Of a DNA stretch of 64,000 nt, positions 13,500 to 23,158 are shown in pieces. The position numbers and the translations under genes are program-made. The DNA comes from Acinetobacter colistiniresistens. Lineage in GTDB: Bacteria; Pseudomonadota; Gammaproteobacteria; Pseudomonadales; Moraxellaceae. The notes under the pieces were generated by a model. It made no database searches and was not told where the DNA came from. It was given only the letters and a program-made list of their open reading frames with translations. Position 1 is the first letter of the stretch. The number at the start of each line of letters is the position of its first letter. The DNA is taken from positions 1 to 64,000 of the forward strand of contig NZ_KE340381.1 of the NCBI RefSeq assembly GCF_000413935.1, written 5' to 3'.

Positions 13500-13643
13500 C
13501 TATTCCTTAATTAATCCATTGTCCCTGTTATTCACAGATTCCCTTTATTTCAGGGCATCCTACCCCATTCTCCCTGGTGTGCATTTTTGTGCTTTTTTGC
13601 AAAAGTAAAAATGCTTGGGGTGCTGTATAGTCATTATTATTAA

Positions 13644-13675
13644 GAATCAAATTGATTCACAAAATTTGTTATAAT
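13644..13675 (+). promoter_or_regulatory. Palindromic operator candidate and -10 box between gdhA and the Lrp-type regulator
   Basis: GAATCAAATTGATTC at 13644-13658 is a perfect odd-centre palindrome. A TATAAT box at 13670-13675 lies 49 bp before the regulator's ATG, so the palindrome overlaps the expected -35 zone. Lrp/AsnC proteins bind AT-rich palindromes and usually control themselves and the neighbouring divergent gene. That this regulator binds here is inference. Confidence 0.55.
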
Positions 13676-13723
13676 GATTAAAATGAATTATTTTTTATCA
13701 CTTTGCTAATAGTAAATATCAAA

Positions 13724-14146
13724 ATGAACAATATCGATCATATTATATTAGGATTACTCAAAGACAATGCACGGATGTCGATTACCGACTTAGCAGCAAA
13801 AACACGTGTGTCGCGTGCCACGGTACAAAAGCGAATTGAATACATGGAATCAACCGGTGTCATCACGGGTTATACGGTACGTTTCCGTCCAAATACCGAG
13901 AAGAATATTATCCGGGCCTGGATGAATATTATGGTGGAAGGTACACGGGCTCAGGCTGTTATTCGGGAGTTGCGCCTAGAGTCCGCTGTGGAACGTCTAC
14001 ATACCACCAATGGCAAGTGGGATCTGTTGGTGGAACTACAATCCGACAGCTTAGAGAATTTCGATAAAGCGTTGGAGCGAATCCGAAATATTTCAGGCAT
14101 TTATAATAGTGAAACCAGCATTTTACTCTCCACCTACAAAACCTAA
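13724..14146 (+). CDS. Lrp/AsnC-family transcriptional regulator
   Basis: 140 residues from ATG 13724 (MNNIDHIILGLLKDNARMSI); the frame upstream of this has only a TTG and overlaps the promoter. The winged-helix part (about 1-60) contains TDLAAKTRVSRATVQKRIEYMESTGVITGY, and the C-terminal half is an AsnC ligand-binding (RAM) domain ending EASILLSTYKT-like. Divergent position next to gdhA and the ast operon suggests it senses arginine or a related amino acid and controls that catabolism. The specific ligand is not visible in the sequence. Confidence 0.9.
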   Translation: MNNIDHIILGLLKDNARMSITDLAAKTRVSRATVQKRIEYMESTGVITGYTVRFRPNTEKNIIRAWMNIMVEGTRAQAVIRELRLESAVERLHTTNGKWDLLVELQSDSLENFDKALERIRNISGIYNSETSILLSTYKT

Positions 14147-14176
14147 AAAAGGGACTCTATTCAGAGTCCCTTTTTT
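14145..14176. terminator. Bidirectional intrinsic terminator between the Lrp-type gene and maeA
   Basis: AAAAAAGGGACTC at 14145-14157, a 6-base loop, then GAGTCCCTTTTTT. The stem is strong and carries A and T runs on both sides, so it can end both converging transcripts. Confidence 0.9.
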
Positions 14177-14191
14177 GCATCAGCTCATGGC

Positions 14192-15892
14192 TTAATAACC
14201 GACACGGCGATAACTACGATATTCAGGCGTCCAGAAATTATCTTCAATCGCTTGTTTCAGGACGTCATTGCTCAATGGCACTGCCAAACCATCAGCCATA
14301 GCCGCTTTTGCTACTTTAAAAGCAATAAATTTTGACACTTGTTGAATATCGTTGATATTCGGCAATAAGTCTGCTGCTGCATTGTTCAAACGTGGTGAAC
14401 AATCGGCCAAGGCAGTACTTGCAGCCATCAACATCGAGTCACTGATATGGGTTGCGCCACATGCAATCACGCCTAAACCAATCCCTGGGAAAATATAGGA
14501 GTTATTACATTGGGCAATGCTATACACCTTGCCTTGGTAATAGACGGGTGCAAATGGACTGCCTGTTGCCACAATTGCAGCACCTTGAGTCCACTCAATG
14601 ATATCTTTGGGTTGTGCTTCAACCTGTGAGGTCGGGTTCGACAATGGCAAGACAATCGGATGTTTATAATATTTGGCTAAGGTTTTAATCACATCTTCAC
14701 TAAACAGGCCTGCCTGACCAGAAACGCCAATCAAGATACTCGGTTTGGCATTTTTCACCACATCCAATAAAGCGACATTGTCACCGCTATATTCCCAAGT
14801 CGCAATTGCATCGACAGGTGTTGCAAGTTTTTGTTGGAAGTCGAGTAAATTCGGTTGCTGATCTGTCATTAAGCCAAAACGATCCACCATAAAGATACGT
14901 GAACGTGCTTCATGATCACTCAGGCCTTCATCCATCATTTGTCTGACGATCTGTTCGGCAATCCCGCAACCTGCTGAACCTGCACCGACAAAAGTAACGG
15001 TTTGGTCTTTCAGTTGTTTGCCTTGCGCGCGTGATGCGGCAATCAAGGTCGCAACAGTCACTGCCGCAGTGCCCTGAATGTCATCATTGAAACAGCAAAT
15101 TTTATCGCGGTATTGAGTCAATAAAGGCATGGCATTGGTTTGTGCAAAATCTTCGAACTGAATCAACACATCCGGCCAGCGTTGACGCACTGCCGTAATA
15201 ATTTGCTCAACAAATTCATAATATTGCTCGCCACGAATACGTGGCTGTTTCCAACCCATATAGATTGGGTCATCCAGCAATTCTTGGTTATTGGTTCCGA
15301 CATCAATGGTAATCGGCAAGGTATAGGCAGGACTAATCCCCCCACATGCGGTATAGAGCGACAATTTACCAATTGGAATGCCCATGCCACCAATACCCTG
15401 ATCGCCAAGACCTAAAATACGCTCACCATCGGTAATCACAATCACCTTAACGTTTTTCTTATTCACATTATGGATAATTTGATCGATGTATTGACGTTCT
15501 GGATAGGAAATAAAAATACCACGATGGCGACGGTAGATATCCGAAAAGCGCTGACAAGCCTCACCAACGGTAGGCGTATAAATGATCGGCAGCATTTCAT
15601 CTAAATGCTGACTCAATAAATTATAGAACAGCGTTTCATTGGTATCTTGAATATTTCGCAAATAAATATGCTTATTCAAGTCGCTATCGAATGAAAGGTA
15701 CTGTTGATATGAACGTTGGGTCTGCTCTTCAATATTCTCAATATTGTAGGGAACGAGTCCATGTAAGTTAAAATTCTCGCGTTCTTCTTCAGAAAATGCA
15801 GAGCCTTTATTTAGCAGAGGGAGTTCTAAAAGAGCATTTCCAGCATAGTGAATATATAAAGGTTTTTTGGTTTTACTCGGGTTCACAGACAT
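14192..15892 (-). CDS. maeA: NAD-dependent malic enzyme (malate decarboxylating)
   Basis: 566 residues from ATG 15892 ([18 protein letters not shown]), essentially the length of E. coli MaeA. The frame stays open upstream to 16036, but that stretch is unlike the family. Signatures: [16 protein letters not shown] with the catalytic Tyr, [20 protein letters not shown], the metal-binding FEDF...[13 protein letters not shown], and the nucleotide loop [14 protein letters not shown]. It converts malate to pyruvate and CO2, feeding gluconeogenic and acetyl-CoA needs during growth on amino acids or aromatics. Confidence 0.93.
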   Translation of the reverse strand: MSVNPSKTKKPLYIHYAGNALLELPLLNKGSAFSEEERENFNLHGLVPYNIENIEEQTQRSYQQYLSFDSDLNKHIYLRNIQDTNETLFYNLLSQHLDEMLPIIYTPTVGEACQRFSDIYRRHRGIFISYPERQYIDQIIHNVNKKNVKVIVITDGERILGLGDQGIGGMGIPIGKLSLYTACGGISPAYTLPITIDVGTNNQELLDDPIYMGWKQPRIRGEQYYEFVEQIITAVRQRWPDVLIQFEDFAQTNAMPLLTQYRDKICCFNDDIQGTAAVTVATLIAASRAQGKQLKDQTVTFVGAGSAGCGIAEQIVRQMMDEGLSDHEARSRIFMVDRFGLMTDQQPNLLDFQQKLATPVDAIATWEYSGDNVALLDVVKNAKPSILIGVSGQAGLFSEDVIKTLAKYYKHPIVLPLSNPTSQVEAQPKDIIEWTQGAAIVATGSPFAPVYYQGKVYSIAQCNNSYIFPGIGLGVIACGATHISDSMLMAASTALADCSPRLNNAAADLLPNINDIQQVSKFIAFKVAKAAMADGLAVPLSNDVLKQAIEDNFWTPEYRSYRRVGY

Positions 15893-16529
15893 ACCTGACT
15901 CTTTAGACTCTCTCTCAAATGTACGAAAAATGGATTGGCTGAAGCACTTTAAAAAAAGGCTTTGGCATGGGCAATAATTTACACCAATCGAAGCCCGAAG
16001 CCGAATAATCTGACGGTATGTAAAGTGATTCAACATTTAGTAAATAAATAGTAGTGCCTATTTTGGATCATTTTTTAATCTTCCATGCAACATTTTGAAT
16101 TATTTTTGCGACATTGAGACTTTAGAATTGTAGTGAAATCGTTTGATACATGGTTTAACACAAATGAAAGCCTGACCCTCAGCCAGCATAGCCATTTATC
16201 CAACTTACTGTTTTGCTCTCTCCTGCTTTGTTATTATGCCCGCTTGTGTAATGAGCAAAATGATAGACCGATCAATAAAACAAGGTTCACAGCCATTAAA
16301 CCCTCTAAAACACTACAAAATGGGACAATTTTTCTCAATCTCTTGCAAATAAGCCTCAATTTTATATGATTTTGAGTGAAAGCATTGCTCTCCCAATAAC
16401 CTCCTTGTTTAACAGTGGGCAATGCCTTCACCCATAAAAATCAAACAGAGACGGAAATAACATTTACACCACCCAGATCAATTTCATACAACTGAGAAAG
16501 CAATAGGTTGTTAAAATATAAGGTTTTTA

Positions 16530-16655
16530 TATAAAAAAATAAGCGTTATTCTTTTTCTAATATTCTTTATCTCAGCTTGTTCAGAAAAAATACCTGAGGT
16601 TAATGTTGAAAACTGCAAACGTGAAAACATTGTAAAGATCAAGAAAGAAGGTTGA
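16530..16655 (+). pseudogene. Remnant of a TrbK-like entry-exclusion lipoprotein
   Basis: Within the roughly 850-bp gap between maeA and the next gene, one frame reads Y-KKISVILFLIFFISAC followed by SEKIPEVNVENCKRENIVKI and then a stop. That is a lipoprotein signal with an ISAC lipobox followed by the PEVN.ENCK.ENI pattern I associate with small TrbK conjugation entry-exclusion lipoproteins. There is no ATG/GTG/TTG at the expected start (TAT at 16530), although an AAGG ribosome-binding-like site precedes it, and the protein ends early. It looks like a dead fragment of a mobile element. The family assignment is from memory of the motif and is not certain. Confidence 0.4.
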
Positions 16656-16671
16656 GCTTAACCTTCTTTTA
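16644..16671 (+). terminator. Terminator-like hairpin after the TrbK-like remnant
   Basis: AAAGAAGGTT, a short loop and AACCTTCTTTT form a hairpin with a T-rich tail on the + strand. Apart from this and the remnant, I see no gene in 15893-16742. Confidence 0.5.
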
Positions 16672-16742
16672 TGCACCTTAAAGCCATGAAGTTACCTTCT
16701 TTTGAATACAGCCTCAATGATTGAGAGAGCAGCTCAAGCATT

Positions 16743-17585
16743 TTAAGCTTTCTTTTTTTTACTTTTCTTGCTAAAAAAACTCAAAGCATACGAATAATGG
16801 GTCGGGGTAATACGCTGAATCAAATCCAGAACTTTGGCATCATTACCAATCAAGATCCGCGCTTTATCCGCTTTCACTGCATCTAGAATGACTTTAGCCG
16901 CCTGCTCTGGTGGGGTTTTTAAGACTTTATTAAATGCCTGACTGGCCTTAGCTGGATTCATGCCTAAACTGCGAATACTGTCACTCATGCGGGCACTGTT
17001 GGCAATATTGGTGCGGATACCGCCTGGATGCACACAGGTTGCACTGAGGCCCTCATTTTGAAGTTTCAGCTCTTGTCTTAAAGATTCCGTAAAACCACGA
17101 ACAGCAAATTTGGTCGCATTATAAGCGCTTTGCGTTGGCTGTGCGGTTAAACCAAACAGACTGGAAATGTTAATGATATGCCCTTCGCCACTTTGCTTGA
17201 GATAAGGCAAGAACTCTTTAGTGCCATAAACGACACCCCAAAAATTAATCTTGAAAATCCATTCCAGTTCTTCATAGCTCATGCCTTCCACCGTGCTGGC
17301 TAAGGCCACGCCTGCGTTATTGAAAATCAGGTTGATCTTGCCATGTGCCTTGAAGCTGTCTGCTGCCCAATGACGAACGGCCTGCTGATCTGATACATCC
17401 AACTGAGTCAAGCTAACTTTGACTGGATATTGCTGTACTAAAGCCTGTGTTTCTGCCAATCCTTTTTCATTGACATCACTTAAGGCTAAATGTGCCCCTT
17501 GCTGCGCCAATAAAATCGCCAGTTGTTGCCCAATTCCTGACCCTGCACCCGTAATTGCAGCGACTTTTTGATTAAAATTTTTCAT
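16743..17585 (-). CDS. Short-chain dehydrogenase/reductase
   Basis: 280 residues. Classical SDR signatures: the nucleotide-binding AAITGAGSGIGQQLA, the NNAG motif (FNNAGVALA), the catalytic Ser in INISSLFG, and YNATKFAVRGF with the active Tyr and Lys. The C-terminus is lysine-rich (FFSKKSKKKKA). Acinetobacter genomes have many such SDRs acting on lipid or wax-related alcohols and ketones, but the substrate cannot be read from sequence. Its start overlaps the amidohydrolase gene by 14 bp, so the two are co-expressed. Confidence 0.85.
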   Translation of the reverse strand: MKNFNQKVAAITGAGSGIGQQLAILLAQQGAHLALSDVNEKGLAETQALVQQYPVKVSLTQLDVSDQQAVRHWAADSFKAHGKINLIFNNAGVALASTVEGMSYEELEWIFKINFWGVVYGTKEFLPYLKQSGEGHIINISSLFGLTAQPTQSAYNATKFAVRGFTESLRQELKLQNEGLSATCVHPGGIRTNIANSARMSDSIRSLGMNPAKASQAFNKVLKTPPEQAAKVILDAVKADKARILIGNDAKVLDLIQRITPTHYSYALSFFSKKSKKKKA

Positions 17586-18663
17586 GTGATGACTCTATTT
17601 TAAGTTGATAAAAATGAGCAGCGTTTTGTCTAAACATGGCATGTAAAGCCTGCTCACCGTAAGGACTTAACATTTGGATATAAGCTTGAATTAAGTCAAC
17701 CAAAGCAACGTTGGGTTTATCCATCGGAAAATTAGAAGCAAACATAATGCGATTGATTCCAAAAACCTGAATCGCATGTTGCAGCATTGGATTTAGTAAA
17801 TTGACAATTTCAGAGATTGTTGCCGTTCGCTGTTGCTGATAAAAGCGATGTCCAAGTACAGGCATCATCAAGCCTGATATTTTGGCATAGACATTTTTCT
17901 GCTCGGCGAGGCGTGCCAAATCCTGTTGCCATTGCTGAAAAATCGCCATCCGTTGTGCTGGCGTTTTTCCTGTACGTTTACCCACGGCGCCAAATAGTCC
18001 CGCAGGTGTTGCCAAATGGTCGACCACAATCCGTGTTTGAGGGAATTGCCGAGCCAAGGCTGTTATCTCGGATAATTGTGTTGAGTAGCCCCATGCATCA
18101 AAGGACAAATCCAGTCGTGCCAGTTGTTCAAAGCCTTTGAGAAATTTTTTGTGCTGATATAAATGCGGCCGATCACACCAACGATAAATACCAGTGTCCT
18201 CATGCCACGCTGCCATTTTTCGAATACCACGAAATAGCGGACTTGCCTCTTGATGTGCGTTAAGAATGTCTTTGAATTTCCGGTCTCGGGGATCCGCTGT
18301 TGCAACAATGGCACCGAGCTTTAAGCCTTGCGCTTTAAAGTCTAATTGCTGAATCCACTGGGTTTCTTCCACTACCCCAAAGCCTTTGTGATGATGCCAA
18401 TTGGCTTCAACATGCACCACACGTTCCACTGAGAATGGCGCGCTGTCGGCGTGATAATTTTCAGGCAAATAAGGACTTAAAGCATATTGTGTGATTCCTA
18501 AACTTTCCAACAAGGGTTTAGGTTTGACCCAGCGAATGACTCGATCCATCGCAGCAGGATATTTCCCTAAAACTTTGACCAATAATGCTGCTGAATGAGG
18601 GGTGTGATAAGGGTCCCACTGATGAATATGAGGATCAATTATTGCAAAATCTAATCTTTTCAT
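17572..18663 (-). CDS. Amidohydrolase-family protein (TIM-barrel, dicarboxylate/lactone hydrolase type)
   Basis: 363 residues. The N-terminal metal-binding motif of the amidohydrolase-2 group appears as IIDPHIHQWDPYHTPH, followed by 'RIVVDHLATP' and 'RIMFASNFPMDKPNV', the usual C-terminal Asp-region signature (here N in place of the more usual D-F-P context, 'ASNFPMD'). Relatives hydrolyse lactones or decarboxylate aromatic acids. It overlaps the SDR gene downstream, so they may act in turn on one substrate. That substrate is unknown. Confidence 0.75.
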   Translation of the reverse strand: MKRLDFAIIDPHIHQWDPYHTPHSAALLVKVLGKYPAAMDRVIRWVKPKPLLESLGITQYALSPYLPENYHADSAPFSVERVVHVEANWHHHKGFGVVEETQWIQQLDFKAQGLKLGAIVATADPRDRKFKDILNAHQEASPLFRGIRKMAAWHEDTGIYRWCDRPHLYQHKKFLKGFEQLARLDLSFDAWGYSTQLSEITALARQFPQTRIVVDHLATPAGLFGAVGKRTGKTPAQRMAIFQQWQQDLARLAEQKNVYAKISGLMMPVLGHRFYQQQRTATISEIVNLLNPMLQHAIQVFGINRIMFASNFPMDKPNVALVDLIQAYIQMLSPYGEQALHAMFRQNAAHFYQLKIESSHEKF

Positions 18664-19004
18664 TTTTAGACTCTATGTCATTTTAAATATTGTACTTTGA
18701 GTTTTATGCATCCATGCTTCATCTTACTTATGTTCTCACTCATCCCGATCATTTAAGCCTACTGAACAAGTCATTATGCATAAAATGATTTATTTAAATA
18801 TTGAACTATGAATGACATTCATTGCCATGTTCCGACAAAGCATAAATAATGAAATAATTATAATAAATTTTATAAGCTTACGAATATGTTCTTTTCAATA
18901 ACGGCCCTCTTTTTTTCTTGAGTAAAAATAAAATCATTTTTTAAAAATAATGAACGCATTATCAATTGTTTAATTTTTTTCATTGCCTTACTGCGGCTTA
19001 AGTT

Positions 19005-19028
19005 CTTGTAAATGATTCTTATTTAAAT
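19005..19028 (+). promoter_or_regulatory. Weak Fur-box-like sequence upstream of the siderophore receptor
   Basis: The segment AAATGATTCTTATTTAAA (about 19010-19027) partly matches the Fur consensus of repeated NATWAT units. It lies about 100 bp before the receptor start, where an iron-regulated promoter would be expected. The rest of the 412-bp gap (18664-19075) is AT-rich and holds no gene that I can see. Confidence 0.4.
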
Positions 19029-19129
19029 ATACTTAAGCACTTTCTATGGCCTTGCATATGTCGCCGTCTGCTTAAATGGCCATGCCTCTCCTGCCTCAAC
19101 TTCATGTTCTGTATCGCTCAGGTATGCTT

Positions 19130-21298
19130 ATGTCTGCTTTCTCCCCACGTAAAAATCTCATTACTGTTGAAATTTTAAAACATAGCAGTCCTTTGCTGTT
19201 ATCTCTCCTTCCAGTTGCGTCATGGGCAGAAACGGCAGTGGTTCAACCCACGCAACTAGAGACCATTAGCGTGCAGGCTGAATCCAGCACAGGTTATATT
19301 GGATCACAATCAACATCGACCTTGAGAGGCAATCAAAAAAATCTGGAAAGTCCACAAACAGTCAACGTGGTGTCTAAGCAGTATGTGAAGGATTATATGC
19401 CTGCAAACTTAGACAATGCACTGACTCAAGTGAGTGGTATTACCCAAGGCAATACATTAGGGGGCACTCAAGATACCGTGATGAAACGCGGATTCGGCGA
19501 TAATCGTGACGGTTCAATTACCGTCAATGGTATGCCGATTGTACAAGGTCGCACCATGAATGCCGCCGTTGAACAAGTTGAAGTGTTAAAAGGCCCAGCT
19601 TCTTTACTTTATGGCATCATGGACCCAGGGGGTGTGGTCAATGTTATTACTAAAAAACCTGAACGTACACAAAAAACCGAGCTTTCAGTTTATGGGTCAA
19701 GTTTTGCTGCCGGTAAAAATGGTTTAGGTGCCAGTCTGGATACCACGGGTGCAATTAATGACAGTAACTTTGCCTACCGCTTTATTGCAGATCATTCAGA
19801 TGCGGACTACTGGCGTAATTTTGGCAATCTAAAGCAGACCTTGATCGCCCCATCCTTAGCTTGGGATAATGGCCAAACCAAAGTCAATCTCAGCTATCAG
19901 TATCGTGACTTTGATGTGCCCTTTGATCGTTCCACTATTTTTGATCCTAACACCAAGAAAGCCTTGCCGATCTCAAAATATCAACGCCTAGATGAAGCCT
20001 TTAACCAAATGAAAGGCGAAGCTCATCTGGCACAATTGCTGGTTGACCATCAAATTAATGATACTTGGTCAGCGCATTTGGGCTATAGCTATAACTATGA
20101 AACCTATGATGCCAACCAGTTACGTGTAACCAAGTTAAATACAGCCAATCATACGGTGACACGTCGTACCGATGCGACCTTAAATGCAGAAAGTGTCGAT
20201 AGTAATGCCCAAGCCTATCTTAATGGCTCAGTCAATTTACTTGGCTTAAAGCATGATCTTCAAATTGGTTCAGATATCGAATACCGTAAATATTTCCGTC
20301 CAGATATGGTCCGTGGTGATACTTCAACTTTAGATTATTTAAATCCAAAGTTTGGTACTGTTGAAGCCTCTCGGAATATCGTGGCATCCGATAGCGACCA
20401 AACTGATAAACTACATACCTATGGTTTTTATCTACAAGATGCAATTCACTTAAATGATCAATGGATTGCAGTATTGGGTGGCCGTTACCTCAATTATCAA
20501 CAGACTGCTGGGCGTGGCCGACCGTTTAAGGAAAACACCAACAGCAAAGATGATGCTTGGCTGCCCCATGCAGGTTTAGTTTACCAATGGAATGACCAGC
20601 TTTCCTTCTATGGCAGTTATACCGAATCACTTAAGCCATCGTCTTCTATCGCGCCTTTAGGTGGCAATGCAGTCATTGATGCAAACGTGAGTCCTGAACA
20701 AGCAAAATCCTATGAAATCGGTGCAAAATACCAACTCAATGATCGTATCAAAGCCAATTTTGCGCTCTATGATATAAAAAAACGTAATGTGCTCGCCAAA
20801 ATAACCAACGCCGCAAAAGAAGTCGAACTGCACACCACAGGTGCCGTACGTTCTAAAGGTGCTGAACTCGACCTTACCGGCCGTCTGACCGATCAGCTTG
20901 ATGCAACCCTGACCTATGCCTATACCGATGCCAAAGTCACTGAAGATGAAATTGGTCTACAAGGCAATCGTTTGAGTAATGTCGCACGAGATACTGCGTC
21001 GCTTGCTCTGGCCTATAATTATGGTGAACTTTATCAAGGCAACTTACGTTTAGGTCTCAGTGGTAATTATGTGGGTAAACGCGCAGGTGATTCAGAAAAT
21101 ACCTTTGATTTGCCTGAGTATACATTGGCGAATGCCTTTATCAGCTATGACACCACTATTGCCAAACAAGCAGTCAACTTCCAATTTAATTTAAATAATC
21201 TCTTTGACAAAACCTATTACACCGCCAGCGTCAATAATCTGGCCGTATCTCAAGGTGATTCTCGCCAAGCAGTATTGCGTGCAACCTTTAAATTCTAA
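19130..21298 (+). CDS. TonB-dependent siderophore receptor (FhuE/FpvA-type)
   Basis: 722 residues from ATG 19130 (MSAFSPRKNL...), chosen because CAGG lies 8 bases before it. The ATG at 19124 is too close to that site, and the frame is open back to 19076. A signal peptide ends near LLPVASWAET. The plug domain follows: LETISVQAES (TonB box region), ESPQTVNVVSKQYVKDY, 'MKRGFGDNRDGSITVNGMPI' and VEVLKGPASLLYG. The barrel ends in the aromatic 'RATFKF'. It imports a ferric hydroxamate or similar siderophore through the outer membrane with TonB energy. The gene directly downstream encodes a secreted protein and may be co-transcribed. Confidence 0.9.
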   Translation: MSAFSPRKNLITVEILKHSSPLLLSLLPVASWAETAVVQPTQLETISVQAESSTGYIGSQSTSTLRGNQKNLESPQTVNVVSKQYVKDYMPANLDNALTQVSGITQGNTLGGTQDTVMKRGFGDNRDGSITVNGMPIVQGRTMNAAVEQVEVLKGPASLLYGIMDPGGVVNVITKKPERTQKTELSVYGSSFAAGKNGLGASLDTTGAINDSNFAYRFIADHSDADYWRNFGNLKQTLIAPSLAWDNGQTKVNLSYQYRDFDVPFDRSTIFDPNTKKALPISKYQRLDEAFNQMKGEAHLAQLLVDHQINDTWSAHLGYSYNYETYDANQLRVTKLNTANHTVTRRTDATLNAESVDSNAQAYLNGSVNLLGLKHDLQIGSDIEYRKYFRPDMVRGDTSTLDYLNPKFGTVEASRNIVASDSDQTDKLHTYGFYLQDAIHLNDQWIAVLGGRYLNYQQTAGRGRPFKENTNSKDDAWLPHAGLVYQWNDQLSFYGSYTESLKPSSSIAPLGGNAVIDANVSPEQAKSYEIGAKYQLNDRIKANFALYDIKKRNVLAKITNAAKEVELHTTGAVRSKGAELDLTGRLTDQLDATLTYAYTDAKVTEDEIGLQGNRLSNVARDTASLALAYNYGELYQGNLRLGLSGNYVGKRAGDSENTFDLPEYTLANAFISYDTTIAKQAVNFQFNLNNLFDKTYYTASVNNLAVSQGDSRQAVLRATFKF

Positions 21299-21346
21299 AA
21301 CATGACCTCAGCGCAGCAAATTCATTACTGCGCTTTTGAGATTAAT

Positions 21347-22030
21347 ATGAAAAAGCTAATTTCTATCATGGCGGTGATCATTGCATTCTGTGTATGGACA
21401 TCCTCTATTTATGCCCAAACCCGAATTGCACTGGTTTCTCAGATCAATGGCGCATCCTCAGCCACAGATGTTGCGATTCAAAAATACTTACAGCACCAAG
21501 GCTATCAGGTTGAAATATTCGATCAATCGATTTCCCCTGACCGTTTAAAAAACACCGATCTGGTGCTGATCTCCTCAACGGTGGCTTCCAAAAATCTGCA
21601 ATCAGGTTGGCGACAACTGCCGATTCCCCTGATGACATGGGAAAATGATTATCTGGATGATCTGGCCATGACTGGCAAACGAATCCATACCGATTTTGGC
21701 GAGGTTGAAAAAGAACGTTACTTATGGCTGGTCAATGCCCCACACCCCTTGTCTGCACAACTCTCGGCAGGGACGCATAATGTATACAAAGCACAAGCGC
21801 CAATGAGTTGGGGGAAACCTGGATTAGGTGCCACCATTATCGCGACCATTTATGGGCAACCTGAAAAAGTGGCAATCTGGGGCTATGAAAAAGGTGCAAC
21901 CATGGACTATGAATCACTTGCCCCAGCAAAACGGCTAATGTTTTTTCTCAACAATGATACCTTTACCAATCTATCAGCAGAGGGTTTAAAACTGTTTGAT
22001 GCCGCGATCCAATGGTCACTGAGGAAGTAA
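21347..22030 (+). CDS. Secreted protein with a class I glutamine-amidotransferase/ThuA-like fold
   Basis: 227 residues from ATG 21347 (MKKLISIMAVIIAFCVWTSS), which gives a clean signal peptide ending near SIYAQT; the upstream Met at 21302 would bury it. After cleavage the protein opens RIALVSQINGASSATD, and the pattern of alternating hydrophobic strands ('TDLVLISSTV', 'IPLMTWENDYLDDL', 'VAIWGYEKG', 'RLMFFLNNDTFTNLS...LFDAAIQW') resembles ThuA-like proteins. No catalytic Cys nucleophile is seen. It lies 48 bp after the receptor gene, so it may serve periplasmic iron or sugar handling. Function unknown. Confidence 0.6.
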   Translation: MKKLISIMAVIIAFCVWTSSIYAQTRIALVSQINGASSATDVAIQKYLQHQGYQVEIFDQSISPDRLKNTDLVLISSTVASKNLQSGWRQLPIPLMTWENDYLDDLAMTGKRIHTDFGEVEKERYLWLVNAPHPLSAQLSAGTHNVYKAQAPMSWGKPGLGATIIATIYGQPEKVAIWGYEKGATMDYESLAPAKRLMFFLNNDTFTNLSAEGLKLFDAAIQWSLRK

Positions 22031-22381
22031 AAGCCCTGCTTAGATTTCAGTTTGCCAGAACTGGTGCAGTTAAACAGGCATCAGTTCAATCCGCTCCAAA
22101 CCATAGATTTCACCAAAGATATCAATCCATCGGTCACTATCAAAAAAAGATATCGGTTAATCCCCGTTTATCATGTTCTGCTCTCATTCCATACCTTTGT
22201 CCTTAAAAGTATTTCTGCAAAAACTTTGGCATTTCATTTATTGTGAATACAAAACACCAATAATCTTTTGAGAAGATTTAGATAGTATAAAAAACACCCA
22301 CCACCTAGCTCTTCATACCCTAAGACGTCCACGATTAAACACTGAAAATTCAATAAAATAGCATTTAGTTAGGAGATAAGT
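22031..22381. other. Gene-free stretch
   Basis: 351 bp between two + strand genes. Short open frames exist, but none has a plausible start, ribosome-binding site and protein-like composition. The last 20 bp carry an AGGAGA ribosome-binding site for the hydrolase gene downstream. Confidence 0.6.
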
Positions 22382-23077
22382 ATGAGTACTCAACCCACCA
22401 TTATTTTGGTACACGGTTTTTGGGGCGGTGCTGCCCACTGGACCAAAGTGATTACTGAATTGTCCCATCAAGGCTATCGTGCCTTACGTGCAGTCGAACT
22501 GCCACTCACCTCTCTTGCAGATGATGTTGAACGAACGCGAAAAATGATCGCCCAAGTTGAGGGTGATGTACTTCTGGTCGGCCATTCTTATGGGGGTGCC
22601 GTGATTACAGAAGCAGGCAACCACCCCAATGTCGTAGGTCTGGTTTATATAGCCGCTTTTGCACCAGATTATAATGAAAGTCCTGGCGCAATTACACAGC
22701 AACATTTACCCGTTGCTGCACCGAATTTAGCACCTGATAGCGATGGTTATCTCTGGTTAAAAGTGGATAAGTTTCACGAAAGTTTCTGTCAGGATTTAAC
22801 TCAAGATGAAGGCTTTGCAATGGGGGTGACTCAAAAAGCGCCTTTAGCCAGTACCTTTGGCGATAACATTAGCAACCCAGCCTGGAAAACCAAGCCATCC
22901 TGGTATCAAATCTCTACACAAGATCGAATGATCAGCCCTGAAAATCAAGCCGTCATGTCCGATCGATTGAATGCAAAAAAAGTCATTTCGCTCAATGCCA
23001 GCCATGCTTCATTAGCTTCACAACCGAAAGAGGTCTCCGCCTTGATTACAGAAGCTGTGGCATTTCTAAGCAAATAA
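22382..23077 (+). CDS. Alpha/beta hydrolase (esterase-like)
   Basis: 231 residues. The alpha/beta-hydrolase core is visible: the oxyanion segment ILVHGFWGGAAHW, the nucleophile elbow VGHSYGGAV (Ser of GHSYG), a later acid region around 'STQDRMISPENQ' and the catalytic His in NASHASLAS. This small group without a lid includes esterases and signal-molecule hydrolases; no substrate can be assigned. A strong AGGAGATAAG ribosome site precedes the ATG. An inverted repeat (TGACAG...CTGTCA, about 23085-23115) follows the stop and may end the transcript. Confidence 0.82.
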   Translation: MSTQPTIILVHGFWGGAAHWTKVITELSHQGYRALRAVELPLTSLADDVERTRKMIAQVEGDVLLVGHSYGGAVITEAGNHPNVVGLVYIAAFAPDYNESPGAITQQHLPVAAPNLAPDSDGYLWLKVDKFHESFCQDLTQDEGFAMGVTQKAPLASTFGDNISNPAWKTKPSWYQISTQDRMISPENQAVMSDRLNAKKVISLNASHASLASQPKEVSALITEAVAFLSK

Positions 23078-23158
23078 ATGATCTGTGACAGAGGGAATAA
23101 CAATTCCCGCTGTCATCTCTTCATTCAATTCTGTTTCAATAAGGCAGCACAGTCACGG

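Noticed and set aside
15893-16036. An N-terminal extension of malic enzyme
   Set aside because: Known family members begin at the downstream Met; the extension is Cys/Phe-rich and unlike the family.
16133-16369. A + strand 78-residue open frame downstream of maeA
   Set aside because: No ribosome site, odd composition, and overlap with other non-coding frames.
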